A stretch of 64,000 bases of DNA from Haliotis asinina (Eukaryota > Mollusca > Gastropoda > Lepetellida > Haliotidae). The position numbers were made by a program, and so were the translations under genes. Below are positions 53,001-63,721 of this stretch, one piece after another. The notes below the pieces were generated by a model. The model did not search any database and had not been told where the DNA came from. It worked only from the letters and a program-made list of their open reading frames with translations. How positions within the stretch are numbered: position 1 is the stretch's first letter; each line of letters opens with the position of its first letter. The stretch is from NCBI RefSeq assembly GCF_037392515.1, contig NC_090282.1:26273554-26337553 (forward strand), given 5' to 3'.

Positions 53001-53808
53001 CAGGCATTCGCCTCGCAACTGTATGCCCTTCTGGAACATCTACAGCTATGATTAATGAAGTTCGGGAAGATCAGATGTATAACAAAGACAGTTTCATGCA
53101 GGCCCTGAACAAACATGGCTTATGCAAGTAAGTCGTCATATTGTACTACAGAGTTACTGTTCATGACACCGTCATGAATTACGTGACTAAGATTTGATTA
53201 AACTGTAATTTGTCGTGGTTTACAATTTATAATTGATCTGAGGTTCAGCTCCGTGGGTACAAATTCATCTGTTTGCCATACTTTTCAAGATAATGGCCCA
53301 CGTGGCAGTCGTTTAAGGTCCTGTTGGAATATGCTATTCCAACAGCTATGACCAAGTATTCCAATTCATGGTTTGTCAATCACCAAAATGGTAATCACTT
53401 CGGACATTCGTCCAAGTCATGCTAATAATCTGTGTAGAATACCTTCGTTAGAAACCAGTTCAGTTTTCTACTGTTTTCCATATGGTCACAAACCGAAGAA
53501 TTAACAACTCATTATTTACAACTTTACATACCTTTATTGACAACAATAAGATGAAGACGAAATGCAAACTGTAACAGTGAGTGTGGAAACTGATACATAT
53601 TAATATATGTCTGTTTCATGAAACACCTGAGCAACGCTTCACTTACATTTGTTTCTATTGTCATTACAGCATGGAAGATGTTGCGGGAGCCTTTATAAGA
53701 GCCATTGAAGAAAACTCTAGCAATGGTGGTGTTTTCATGGTAACAGCATCAGGCGGAATTCAAACTGTGAAAACATCCTTTACAGTAAACAGTGTGGACA
53801 GCCAGTGA
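43919..53808 (+). CDS. HPGD: 15-hydroxyprostaglandin dehydrogenase-like short-chain dehydrogenase
   Basis: Seven coding exons (43919-44011, 48143-48266, 51370-51476, 51904-52000, 52252-52328, 52979-53127, 53670-53808) join in phase into 786 bases, 261 residues plus stop. Human HPGD has 266. The protein is a classical NAD-dependent SDR: cofactor loop TGGAQGVG (11-18), Asp at the end of the second strand (ADFN, 35-38) favouring NAD over NADP, CDV at 63-65, NNAG at 90-93, catalytic Ser138 in NTSSTAG, and Tyr151/Lys155 in YAGTK. These positions equal the human numbering, with no gap up to Lys155. Human HPGD inactivates prostaglandins by oxidising the 15-hydroxyl in the cytosol. Here the human pair Gln147-Gln148 is Trp147-Val148, and Gln148 is linked to prostaglandin binding, so the substrate may differ. 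The C-terminus is also shorter and diverged. Family assignment is firm; exact substrate is not. Confidence 0.9.
44215..44340 (-). mobile_element. tRNA-derived SINE copy (H2)
   Basis: AAGGCGGGGGACACCAGAAA, TTCACACATTGTACCTTCGT, GGGAATCGACCCCGGGTCTT (complement of the B box), GACGAGCGAACGCTTTATCA. Confidence 0.85.
44818..44975 (+). mobile_element. tRNA-derived SINE copy (H2), intact A and B boxes
   Basis: TTAGCCTCGTGG at 44822-44833 fits a Pol III A box and GGTTCGATCCC at 44866-44876 fits a B box. The spacing of 43 bases is that of a tRNA gene. The 3' end follows with TGCTGGAATGGTGCTGAAAG and ATACTCACTC. Confidence 0.88.
45660..45795 (+). mobile_element. tRNA-derived SINE copy (H2), decayed
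   Basis: ACACCGAAGGCCCGGGGTCG, GTACAAGGTGTGAAGTCCAT, TTTCTGGAATGTTGATGCGC, CGTAAAACCCCTCTCACC. Confidence 0.7.
48143..48266 (+). CDS. HPGD: HPGD-like exon 2
   Basis: The exon follows TTGTTCTCCAG and codes VCIADFNALQ to CDVSDSKSFE, ending A/GTAAGT. It includes the NAD-selecting Asp35. Confidence 0.92.
50861..50953. promoter_or_regulatory. Duplicated CRE/ATF-site cluster
   Basis: TGACGTCG (50861), TGACGTAA (50878), TGACGTCA (50930) and TGACGTAA (50946) lie in two similar half-units about 69 bases apart, each ending TGTGACGTAATGCAAAAA. Four CRE-like sites in 93 bases suggest an intronic enhancer, or a short duplicated repeat that happens to carry the sites. Confidence 0.45.
51128..51290 (+). 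mobile_element. tRNA-derived SINE copy (H2)
   Basis: ACGTTGGCTTAGTGGTTCAA, TTCGATTCCCCACATGGGCA, CTCATTTCTGGTGTCCCCAA, GGTGCCGTAAAACACAAATC. Confidence 0.85.
51370..51476 (+). CDS. HPGD: HPGD-like exon 3: NNAG motif
   Basis: The exon follows GTGCATTCAG. It codes SFHRAVSHFGRVDVFVNNAG and then IVSEKDWEKCINVNF, ending TTT/GTAAGT in phase 0. Confidence 0.92.
51585..51682 (+). mobile_element. tRNA-derived SINE copy (H2), internally deleted
   Basis: CCAAGTGGTTAAAGCGTTCG, CCGGGGTTCGATATTGCCGG, TACTAAAAGCGGTATAAAAC. The middle is missing between the B box and the shared tail. Confidence 0.8.
51904..52000 (+). CDS. HPGD: HPGD-like exon 4: catalytic Ser
   Basis: It codes IGVVRGTMMALEHMRTDRGG and then HGGVIINTSSTA, ending G/GTGCGT. 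The acceptor is TAATATTAG. The overlapping longer frame from 51837 is not the coding frame. Confidence 0.88.
52252..52328 (+). CDS. HPGD: HPGD-like exon 5: catalytic Tyr/Lys
   Basis: The exon follows ACTGTTGCAG. It codes LSPGFWVPVYAGTKSAVVNF and then TCSWA, with Tyr151 and Lys155. Trp147 and Val148 replace the human Gln pair. Confidence 0.92.
52329..52978. other. HPGD-like intron 5
   Basis: No feature was recognised. The frame at 52482-52706 has no domain signature. Confidence 0.35.
52979..53127 (+). CDS. HPGD: HPGD-like exon 6
   Basis: The exon follows GTGGTTGTAG. It codes ANPEITKAGIRLATVCPSGT and onward to ALNKHGLC, ending AA/GTAAGT. RLATVCPSGTSTAM replaces RLNAICPGFVNTAI of the human enzyme. 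Confidence 0.9.
53128..53669. other. HPGD-like intron 6
   Basis: No feature was recognised. Confidence 0.35.
53670..53808 (+). CDS. HPGD: HPGD-like exon 7: C-terminus
   Basis: The exon follows TGTCATTACAG. It codes MEDVAGAFIRAIEENSSNGG and then VFMVTASGGIQ to SVDSQ and TGA. The GxxMxVT-like strand matches the end of the SDR fold. Confidence 0.9.
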
Positions 53809-53919
53809 GCACGAGTGTGTCCGTAGTGTCATATGCAAACGCGCCCATGGATCTGTGACTGGTCAGCACTGAAAACAGTGCTCTCCGTTTATGTTGGATA
53901 TAAGAACTGTTATAATTTT

Positions 53920-53992
53920 ATAAGTGAGTGAGTGAGTTAAGATTTAACGTCACATCGGCAATATTTCAACCATATTGTGACGAGAACATTTC
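53920..53992 (-). mobile_element. SINE 3' fragment in the HPGD-like 3' UTR
   Basis: GTGAGTGAGTGAGTTAAGAT followed by a CGTCACATCGGCAATATTTC stretch. Confidence 0.7.
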
Positions 53993-54081
53993 ATTGTGTT
54001 ACATAGTGGCATATTGTAAATTATTATAACAACCTGTCATCGAAGGACAGTGAAACCGACTAGAATATCACAATATGAAGA

Positions 54082-54087
54082 AATAAA
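54082..54087 (+). terminator. Candidate polyadenylation signal of the HPGD-like gene
   Basis: AATAAA 274 bases after the stop, downstream of the SINE fragment. It is the first canonical signal. Confidence 0.45.
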
Positions 54088-54099
54088 ACTATCATACAT

Positions 54100-55441
54100 C
54101 TCCAAAATAAGAATTCAAAGATGGCCGCTGATCGCCACCTCTCTAGGGACCATTCGGACACTTTGGCTATCTGCATGAACCCTAGATGGATTTATACCAT
54201 TCCTTCAGCCATTGGCGATGGTACTGATAGTTAGACATACTAAAACAACAATTATTATGTTTTAACTGCGATTAAAAAGTGTGTTAAGCTAAATAGACTT
54301 TGAAAGATTTAGGACACATATACCCTGTTAGGGCAATATTTTTACATTACTTTAACCCCATTCGAGGATACATCCACGAACGAAGTTAGTAATCTAACCT
54401 ACCAGTCATTAAAACATATCTATATACAGAACATATTAATCGGAATTCATCAATGAAATCAATTTCCTTTAAAAATCCAAACATTAAATGATAACCAACA
54501 GTGTTAAAAAAATCTCTTTAACTGCTTTTACAGTAAAATATTTTTTGCTTGTGATGGAGTTATTTCATAAGTACATATAATATTCACCCTCTGTGTGTCC
54601 AAATGTCCGCAAATAAATAAGGAGTGGTGATGGGGTGTTTGGTTGAAAAGTTGATCCAAAGAATGATGATAAAGGTTAACCTATCAAACCCCTGCTAATG
54701 GACTGAGGTCTTTGAAACAAGACTCACCATTGCGAAAGCGAAATGGCAACGTTTTTGTAACAGCTTTACTTTTACCATCATAACAACAATTAAACAATAA
54801 CATATAAAATGTACTGTCACCTACCACTGCGTCGAACTTTGATGTGCCGAACGTACGGGAGTCTTCAAGGGAAACCTTGACCACTGCATATTCCTGATTT
54901 AATCACCATTTGGCGGTTGTGTGTAGTCTCGGATAACGTGTTGTGTCTGCATAGGCAACGTATCTTTGACACAATGTTACATGTACTTTGAAACAGACAG
55001 ATCATGACATCTAGACAATATCAACACAGTGGAGACAGTGTGTATAAATAGTAGTCAAACGACAGATCACATGACAGGAGTCCGGCGTGTCATGGCATAT
55101 ACATGTTCACAGATACTTTACTTTATACCTACGTTTTTCCTTACGCTTAGCAATTATTCTTCATATGTAAAGACGTAACTTACTGCATTATTTGTCGTCA
55201 TCTGTCCAAATACAGTTATTGTTATTAGTTCCCAAAATAGCAATACCACAGGCATACAAAGACGCGATGCATACGGTGTATTGTAATACAGTTGTATGGT
55301 GTTTAGCACTGGGAAGAGAAGTCTCTATTTGTGATTGTTACTGCGATTTTTTGTTGACATGTGATGTTCCACAAATGATGCAGCTGGGCGTAGTTATGGT
55401 CTATCAAATATGATCATTACAAATCTTGTCCAAACTTGCAT
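54100..55441. other. Gap between convergent genes, nothing recognised
   Basis: AT-rich sequence between the ends of the HPGD-like gene and the minus-strand C2 gene. No supported frame or repeat was seen. Confidence 0.35.
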
Positions 55442-55447
55442 TTTATT
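55442..55447 (-). terminator. Polyadenylation signal of C2 gene A
   Basis: AATAAA on the minus strand 15 bases after the TAG at 55462-55464. Confidence 0.5.
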
Positions 55448-55461
55448 GCATACTTTGTCTT

Positions 55462-55778
55462 CTATTCCATCAAATAGTGCCATTTGCCAACAGTCTGTCC
55501 TTGGTTCTGGAGCACCTCTTGCCAGTGCAACCTCTCACTATCCTCTGTACTGTCACATCCGAGACACACCTGCCCCAGCATGATATCGTGGCCTAAGAGG
55601 TCGATTTGGAATACAGAGACAATGATGCTAATGGTCATCAGATCGTCCATTGTGACCAGTGGTAAATCAAATGTTAACGATTCATTGAACACGGGATAAG
55701 ATGACTTTTCTTGGTCTCGTGTTCGTTTTTGAGTGACACCTCCCGAGTGTTGTGAAACATCCACTGTCACATAGGTAC
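55462..55778 (-). CDS. C2 gene A last exon
   Basis: The acceptor is TGTATTTCAG in phase 1. It codes TYVTVDVSQHSGGVTQKRTR through PVFNESLTFDLPLV to GKWHYLME and TAG. It aligns in layout with the exon at 63387-63721. Confidence 0.85.
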
Positions 55779-56627
55779 CTGAAATACAGGTATTAAATAT
55801 TCTATCATTTTCAAAGTTGAAAATTAGGTGAGTGGACAGTAAAATGCAGCATCGCATATATCGACATGGATTTATTCAAATGGCTGTAAAACACTTTTAT
55901 GACACAACGGCTTTTGCTGTTATTTTATATTTATGATGAATAAAAATTCCTTACCATCGGATCTGCTTTCAATTCCGAGTCCCGTCACCCTTCCTATGAC
56001 CACCAGGAGCTCCTTGTGACTGGTGTTTACGTTCACACTCAAACTGATGTGGCCTATATCATACTAAAAATATAGAAAATACATGACCATGTTTAATGTT
56101 GCAATCAATTATGTTTTCGCTGTTTTTGATAATGCTTCCTTTTACTCAACGAATATTGAAGCTGTTGTTTCACTGCATGACGTTCCCATACTTCTTGTTT
56201 GTAGTGTAGGGACTGGGCTTTTGGATCGTCAGATGAATGTCATGCAATGTGATCTGCTTAGGTTGTGAAAAAAACCCTTAAATACTCCGATATCTCTAGA
56301 AGGGGACACGCAAGTGAACGAATTGGTTTTAAAACCTATCAAAACAACAATGGAGTTTTACAGGAGAGCTCGACTGGAGTCATGCACATCATGGAGATAG
56401 ACCCCATTGGTACAAACGTGTTACAATAGATATATGGTCGATAATTAGCCCTGGATCAAAAGCATAATTGTACATCATTACATTGTACATCAATTGTGAC
56501 TGTGAGAAACATATGCTGTCACCGGCTGGGCATCTCCTACATGTACGTCTCCTACGTAGTATTTGATATCTCCTACATTGCTCTTAGTATCTCATGCGTA
56601 GGACATACAACCTACCCTAAGCAGGGG

Positions 56628-56668
<41 letters not shown>

Positions 56669-59600
56669 TGTGCATTAATTTGAAATGGTCGACTTAATCC
56701 CCATTCAAGCAAACAGTCCCCTGTTTCACTATTTCAGTAACTGTCAGAGTGAAATGTCAAGTGTTTCACTCACTATTAGGGTCATGTGTTGAACTAATTG
56801 TTGAACATTACTATCATGTGTCGGGATGACTGTTATACCTTACTGCCTCGCTGTCAGACTGCTCTACTGCTACGCGTTGCAGTCGGTTCAGTGTTATGTA
56901 TTGCACTTTCTGTTGCACTTTACTGTTATGCGTGGTATATTTCAGAGGTTTGGTACTAGTAATTCATACTTGAGGGTTCAAAACAGGTGAGTGAGTCAGT
57001 GAGTTTAGTTTTACGCCGCACTCAGCATTATTCCAGCTATATCACGGAAGTCTGTAAGTAATCGAGTCTGGACCAAACGATCCAGTGATCAACACCATTA
57101 TCATCAATCTACGCAATTGGGAACCGATGACATGTGTCGACTAACGGGATCGGGTGGTCAGATTGGTCGCCTCTTAGGACAAGCCTTTTATGGCAAGCAT
57201 GGGTTCCGGAATGCTTATCCTACCCCGGACCTCCTTGGGTCGGATTCAAAACTTACCAAGACCTATTATCAGAGCTATTGCAGTAACATAATGCCATCTC
57301 GGCCTCTAATATTTATCTGGAACACCTCCTTGAAAGCTGTCAACTTGGTAAGTCATGTCCAGTGGACTTCAAATGTCCGAAATATGTTCGAATCATCGAC
57401 TCTTCGTGAATTGTCGGAAGTGAGAAGCTTTTAGTCCAAGGTTATGAACACACACTGAAACAATAATCAAATTACCAAGCATCGCTGATCTCTAAATTGT
57501 TTGTGTTTGGCAATTTGATATTTTATTTACAAAACATTTACAATTTGAGACTGATTACTTAAATCCTATTGCACAACGATCTACAATTCTTTACTGACCT
57601 ATACTTGATTTCATTACTGTATACTCCCTCACCAAACTGCATGAGTTACGCTTTGATATAACTGTGTATTGTTACAACAGAAGATCTGCTTGAAATGTAC
57701 GTGCTTCTTAATGACGCTACCAAGACTTTATAGGTTAGTTATTCTATCATGCCGGAAGAAAAATATATTTCTCTGTTATACGTTTCACCTTCATCCAGAC
57801 ATGCTTCATATGTAGTTTTCACTTTTGATGGACAGATATACCCAGTCGCCTTCTCATACCGGATTTTATGCGTTAGAAACATGAACCTTCTGAACACAGT
57901 GCACGTTACTCTGACACAGTACTGACTATACGTCGTACAACATCAGCACTAGTAGCAGCCTGTAATATTTCAGTTTCATGTTGACTTGCGTTACACGTCT
58001 GCATAGAGAAAGCAACCTAAGGCTTTTCTTGCTTATATGTGTTATTTGTCTTCTCGGTCGACACTTGCTCAATTTCGGGACGTTCGATACAGTTTTATAT
58101 TTTGACTTGTACTAAAGGTGTATCTTTGTTGACTACATTTATTTACAAATGCACCATTACTTACAAATGCATTAAAGAACTACATTTGTGTGTACAACTG
58201 TGTCATGTGGGAGAGATGTGTACAACGCTGGCAAGTCTAATGTTCTGAACTTTAACAGAATTGTAAAATATCAAACAAATCGTTTGCATTTTTAAGAATC
58301 CACATGCTGTTAATTCCGCTAGTCTTTCATACTTTCTGCGATTATAGAGGAGGTCCTCTCATGATAGTATTAAGGGTATTAAGCCATTTAAGCAGTTCAA
58401 ATTGAATGTGCCGAGAAGAGAAGTAACAGCAGAAGTGACCACAGTTTACATTACCATGGGCTCTGTTATCTTTTTGTGAGAAGCATTAAGGTCTCGATGT
58501 TTCTGCATCTATTAGTTTCTTAGTCACAAATACCTATGGTAGGGAAGACTTTGGTCGCCTTCCGTCACCATGACTTTTTCACGGCAAGTTATACGTCATC
58601 AAAACTCAGATCTGTTGCACTGTTTAATACAACGTAAACCATTGTCGTGCACGCGTGCGTGCGTGCGTGCGTGTGTGCGTGCGTGCGTGTGTGTATGTGT
58701 GCGGCACACCGATTTCTAAGAAGTGGCAGGTTGATAGCTGTTTAATGTCAACGCCGCATCAGAAGTGGTGCAGCTCGAAGCAGCTTCTAAAATAATCGAT
58801 TCAAATTTTTAATGAGTCAATCGACGACAGGTATCCCGTTATCTTTCACACTCCTGTAGTGATGAAATATCAGGCTTCCGAATCATCTTGCAGTACATGT
58901 ACTCTTTAAGCAAAACAGTTCAAGAGTTCATGAATTAACAATCATGATAAAACAATTGATTCCGTTTTAATAAACAAATACAGTGTTTCCTCACCTGACA
59001 AGTTACTGGTATGGAGAATGCCATTAATGGCTAAAGATGTTTGTTGTCATTCGTGAATATCTGCCAATTGGCTAGAAAAGAGCGGCGAACTAATACCACC
59101 AAGTTTAAAGTAACATTTAATGAAACTGAGGTTCAATAGGTTAATTTTTTCAGGTGTATATATAACAAATTGAATATTTTAGTTCTCTCGTCCTCTAACA
59201 CGGTAGTACCGTTCGTCATGTTTCTCCATGAAATAAACATGTTGTTTTGTTGCATGACTTGAACATTTGTGCACCAATAGGGAGCTTGATTTAACACGAT
59301 TATATGTCAAATTGAAGCATACTGTCCCATGACATCAGCATGTGCTTGTACAAGTTGACATCTCTTCTTTCAAAGGCATTTAGAAGTTGGAGCGGAAGGA
59401 AAACTACGAATATCCACGATGGACAATTCTCTCATTGCAGTGATAGCATGAAATAGAGACGTTGCAATTGATCTTATCAATACATTCATTAGTGTATTCC
59501 AAAACGCACGTCAGGTAACCATGGGCAGTCATGTTTTCAAAACACCTGCAGACGTTACTGGTCACACGTGAATATTTTCAGACTAGATGTGTGGAAACAT

Positions 59601-61730
59601 GCGACCTAGCAGGTAAACCCCAGTGCCACTTAACAGTGTGTAATTGAGCTGACTATATAGTTACAGCAATATTAAATATTTCGACAGTATCGTTCAGCTG
59701 TGCCGCTTTCAGTTCAGTTGCACCTCTTTGTGATTGTATCACAGGTGCTAGTTGAATAAGTTCCCCATTTCTCTAACACCTGGTATGATGACTGTTCATG
59801 AATAGTCCAGACTATGATTATCATAATGGAAATGGGTTTTGTTGCGTTTATTAAAGTAACGTTATAGGCCATCATTATCGTCTCGATACCAGATGCTGTA
59901 ACCGCACGCCAGCTCCAAGCTAAACAGATTTCAAGTCACATCTCTGCGCTGAAAGCACCGTAACGGGACAGATGACGAGCGATGTGTAACACGACTGAAC
60001 GTATTACACACATACCAGCTGCAGGCGGATGGAGAATGGAGCCCTTGGATTCCGTTCTACATGTACGCACATACAGGGCCTGTTGAATTGATTCATGCAT
60101 GAAGTGATTATTAAAATACGTCAGTTTGGTCAAGGTATTTAATGTATGTCCCTGAAGGTTGCAGTGCAAGGAAACGGCTTTCGGCATAATATCCAGTTTC
60201 CGTACTTATAACTGCTCTCGAAAGCGTTTAATCAGATCAAAGAATTAAAGAATTACACATCAAGTTGTAGAGCGGTGGTCCACTACTATCTGATCCAGCG
60301 TAGGACATCTGTTCCAGGTTCGACTACTTAACAGATCTCACTTTGTGAACGTCATACTTTCATGATAACTCTGTTGGAAATGTCAACCACACTAATTAGT
60401 ATAATATACATGAGATGAGGAATAGCCAAACTCTGATTTGTTTGTTTTCTTTGTTGTTGAACTCTGCAATCAGAAATATTCCAGTTGTATGGCAGCGGTC
60501 CGGACTCTGGCTCTGGACCAGACATTCCAGTGATTAACATCATGAACATTGATCTATATCGGTTGGTTACGGTGGCATGTCCACCAAGTCAGCGAGTCTG
60601 ATGACAAGATTCTGCTAATATCGTCTAACGACCAGCAAACCAAAACTGGACTGGCAGTATCTGAAGCTGATTTTATGTTCATGTTTTTGGTGAATAAAAG
60701 CTGTCAACTGTTATTGCGTGCTTTGAGATTGTATCTTCTGGCTAATGGAAGTCTTGTGCAAAGTAAACTTGTCAACACGAGTCTGTCATGGCGAGTCATA
60801 ATACATATAGCAATGAACTTTTGAGCGCATGATAGGCCACTTAGAACAAATGCCACCCAAATATAAATAAGAACCAATACAATACCCTATTTGCCAGATG
60901 TATTTACATGATAATTATTTAACTATCATCTTGTATTTACTATGCCATTCAACATCATGTTCATTTACACCCGTTCCTTACTGCTTTCACTATCATCTTG
61001 TTTTCATTCCAAGTCTGATGTTGTGAGCTACACTCCTCAAGTATTCCATTTGGTGTCTGTTTCCGAAATCTGAAGCAATGGCCTGGAGATGCTCCTGGCA
61101 ATTCCGATATTTCATAATACACCAGTTAAAATCATCGATCTTAGCAATGGGAACTGATGACATGTGTCAACCAAGTCAGCGAGCCTGACTACCCGATCCC
61201 GTTAGTCGCATCTTTCGACAAGCATAGTCGCCACACCAAACAACGAAACGGAAACGCTCGGACATTTCCTACTAAACTGTATTGTTTTCTACTATTCTGT
61301 GTTGTTGTTCGTGTAACCCCCACAGACACAAACCTAACACTGCAATCTCATCCAATCCCACTAAATAACACATATTTTATCAAAAGCGGCCTGCTAGATT
61401 GCATATAATTCAATATAACCAACTAGTGCTAACTTAAGAACACAAAAACATAACATGGAAATATAACAAAATAATACAAATTAATATATACAAAATATGT
61501 ATTAACTTTTACCCGTGTCTCATGCCTGTTACACACATTCTCAACGCATTCAAGAGGAATGAACTTTGAGGCAGTAGTGCTGGGCTGTTTGGTGTAACCA
61601 TTATACCACAATACACGTTGTAATCTTGCCAAATCTCTTATGGGAACCGGTATACTGTGCAAAGGAATGTAAGGCGTTTTCTTACTTTCATTCGCAACTG
61701 ATTTTTCTCCAAAAGCAATTGACAAGCACA
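55462..61730 (-). CDS. Synaptotagmin-like C2B protein (C2 gene A), 5' end not found
   Basis: Two sure exons on the minus strand (56063-55955, then 55778-55462) join in phase. They code a full C2 domain of synaptotagmin C2B type: HISLSVNVNTSHKELLVVIG, RVTGLGIESRSDG, TYVTVDV, then YPVFNESLTFDL, LLGHDIMLGQVCLGCDSTED, LHWQEVL and the closing KWHYLME. The HW...WH pattern at the end is specific to synaptotagmin-type C2B. Calcium-site residues look degenerate: the first loop has no MDxxGxSD motif and the third loop reads VFQIDLLGHD instead of DxD. A possible upstream exon (61730-61513) fits in phase. No C2A domain or membrane helix was found. I infer a membrane-trafficking or lipid-binding role, perhaps calcium-independent. 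Confidence 0.75.
55955..56063 (-). CDS. C2 gene A penultimate exon
   Basis: The acceptor is ATATTTTTAG in phase 0. It codes YDIGHISLSVNVNTSHKELL and then VVIGRVTGLGIESRSD, ending G/GTAAGG. It is the first half of the C2 sandwich. Confidence 0.82.
56628..56665. repeat. (TA)n microsatellite
   Basis: About 18 TA units. Confidence 0.95.
56988..57245 (-). mobile_element. H1 SINE, near full length, with internal rearrangement
   Basis: GTGAGTCAGTGAGTTTAGTT, ACGCCGCACTCAGCATTATT, GGAACCGATGACATGTGTCG, then CTAACGGGATCGGGTGGTCA in the reverse sense to its surroundings, and TACCCCGGACCTCCTTGGGT. A short inner block appears inverted. Confidence 0.8.
58650..58702. repeat. (CGTG)n/(TG)n microsatellite
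   Basis: CGTGCGTGCGTGTGTGCGTG-type repeats, with potential for Z-DNA. Confidence 0.9.
60470..60625 (-). mobile_element. Decayed H1 SINE
   Basis: AATATTCCAGTTGTATGGCA, GGACCAGACATTCCAGTGAT, CACCAAGTCAGCGAGTCTGA. Confidence 0.7.
61145..61230 (-). mobile_element. H1 SINE fragment
   Basis: GGGAACTGATGACATGTGTC, CCAAGTCAGCGAGCCTGACT, ACCCGATCCCGTTAGTCGCA. Confidence 0.75.
61513..61730 (-). CDS. Candidate upstream exon of C2 gene A
   Basis: On the minus strand TTTTATTTACAG precedes an open stretch coding CLSIAFGEKSVANESKKTPY, then IPLHSIPVPIRDLARLQRVL, WYNGYTKQPSTTAS and ECVENVCNRHETR, ending CGG/GTAAAA. It enters in phase 1 and leaves in phase 0, which matches the start of the exon at 56063. 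The sequence is not a domain I know. It could be the linker before the C2 domain. Confidence 0.45.
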
Positions 61731-63386
61731 CTGTAAATAAAATATATTGTATATTATAATAAAAGAAGAATCCCCCCCTTATGCTGAGATCGTTTCAAAA
61801 CATATATACCAGGGACCTGATGAGCAGAAAATAGAATTTGATTGTGCGATCATTGTCCTTCCTCGTATGTATTAGTCGATGACCATGTTTGCGATCCTAA
61901 GACTAACAAGTTAAATAATTAAAGTTCTGTTGTAACACTGTATGTAGTCTGTCGGTAGTATGTACTTATATGATGAGTTCATTCATGTGGGCAAACTTTG
62001 ATTTGATACCTCGAACTTGAGTTTCACGAAAACATTCAGTCATGTTCACAGAAACAAGGGTACCTGGCTGTGTATTTAATTAAAATGGAACCCACCACCA
62101 TTTAAATTACTGTACTAATCAAGCAAAGTGCTCAAGGTGTTCGGTACTTTCTTTGTAGTTTGGCTCGCACGTTTTAAGGTATCTGATGAAGCTGAAATAA
62201 CATTCGACCGTCGTTACAGGTGATTTGAATTGTCTCTCTGTCCTCTTTATCACATCATATGACATGATATTCAGTCGAGATCTCCACGTAATGCCATTAT
62301 AAATGTTCACTACAAAGTGAAAAAAACGCTACATGCAAAGTTACACTGAAGTTACACTGAACAAGAGAGTGGTTGGCTGCATTTCACATATGCCTTGATG
62401 ATGCACATACCGTATAATGATACAATATGGGTCATGACACTACTAATCTTCACCCATCACCCATGAAGAAAGACTACCAGAGTGGTACGTGCATGTCACT
62501 CATTTGCAACCATGGGCATAACCGGATCTTATCATATCCAAATTGTGTAGATCGTTGCTATTGTTTTGGTCAATGGATCGTCTGGTCACTTAACAGATAT
62601 CTGTACACATTTCTGTCGCGATCAGCTCACCTGGTTGACATGGCAACCTATTCGAATTGAGCAGATCGATGCCCATGCCGTTGATCAATGGGATGGGCAT
62701 GTGACGGTTGACGGTTGACACACGTGACCGTATTCCAACTGCGTATTCAGGCTGTTGATCTTTGGTTTCAATTATTTACCGTACTCCTGGAGGGTGGCGA
62801 TATACGACAAGGAAACAAAATATATCTACATAATAAATAACAACATAGTTATAATAGAAGATAACTTTATGAATATAATGAATAGAAAAGAAACATTGCC
62901 TGGCGCTGCATGACGTGCAATTCAGCTTTTACGTAAGTGAATTAGACAATAACATTAATAAGATACTTGGTCCAAACATCTCATTGTCTCATCCATTGTT
63001 ACTGAATTTGTCGAATGTATACCCAATCACATTTGTATTATGATAACTGAAGTACACATGTAATTATCCTAATGATAAATGCCAACAATGTACACCTGTT
63101 TCCAGTAACAAACGCAAAGGTCGTTTTTCACGTAAAGCACAATTGTATGACAAAGCAAGTACTGTAAGAAACTAAAAGGGTATAACATCCTGCATTTTAG
63201 TGATATCTATCCCTCTGAAAACGAAGACGAGGAATAGGAAAATATCTCACTGTGAGAATAGGTCTCACCTTATGGTAGAAAACTTAGTTTGCTCTTCACA
63301 ATATTCAAGTAGAAAAATATGAGAAAGCGGTATGATAAATCTTTGATACAACTGTTCGGCTTAAACTCAACTAAAGGCTGGGACTT
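61731..63386. other. Between the two C2 genes
   Basis: The 5' end of C2 gene A should lie here if the genes are separate, but no start exon or membrane helix is convincing. A minus-strand frame at 62119-62310 follows a good pyrimidine tract and AG but has no fitting donor. Decayed H1 SINE fragments lie at about 62515-62790. Confidence 0.35.
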
Positions 63387-63721
63387 TTAATAGTATTCTT
63401 CCGCCGATTCCATAATGTAATGCCAGCGAATCACCTCACAACCCATGTTCTGTGTAATTTCTCGCCAGTGCAGAATTTCGCTGTCTTCCGTTGCATCACA
63501 TCCAAATCGCACTTGACCAATGACACTGTCACTTCGAATGCGGTCATGGTCAAGGACTGTTATACAGACTGACATGCAACGCAGGACGTCGGGTCTCACG
63601 CTGCATAGGTCGAACGTCAAGGCTTCTTTAAATACCGGGTGTGACGTCTTGCGTCGAACACGGGTTTGGAGACGAGTTGGCTCCTCACCAGGTTGACTTA
63701 ATTCCACTCGAACGTATGGAT
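63387..63721 (-). CDS. C2 gene B, last exon (partial gene)
   Basis: After TTGATTTTCCAG in phase 1 it codes DPYVRVELSQPGEEPTRLQT, RRKTSHPVFKEALTFDL, ITVLDHDRIRSDSVIGQVRF, GCDATEDSEILHWREI and RWHYIMESAEEYY, then TAA. It is the second half of a synaptotagmin-type C2B domain. GCDxTEDSExLHW and WHY(I/L)ME are shared with gene A, so the two are tandem paralogues. Unlike gene A it keeps SDPYV-type and DHD calcium-loop residues. Upstream exons lie beyond the window. Confidence 0.85.

Larger units (their letters stand above)
56064..61512. other. Intron of C2 gene A, no further exon seen
   Basis: The interval contains a (TA)n run at 56628-56665, an H1 SINE at 56990-57245, a (CGTG)n run at 58650-58700, and decayed H1 fragments at 60470-60625 and 61145-61230. 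I looked for a C2A domain on the minus strand and did not find one. Confidence 0.4.

Noticed and set aside
59936-60187. 83-codon minus-strand frame, considered as a C2A exon
   Set aside because: No C2 strand pattern or calcium-loop residues, and no clear splice pair.
62119-62310. Possible first exon of C2 gene A
   Set aside because: There is a good pyrimidine tract and AG before it, but no donor in the required phase and no membrane segment or known motif.
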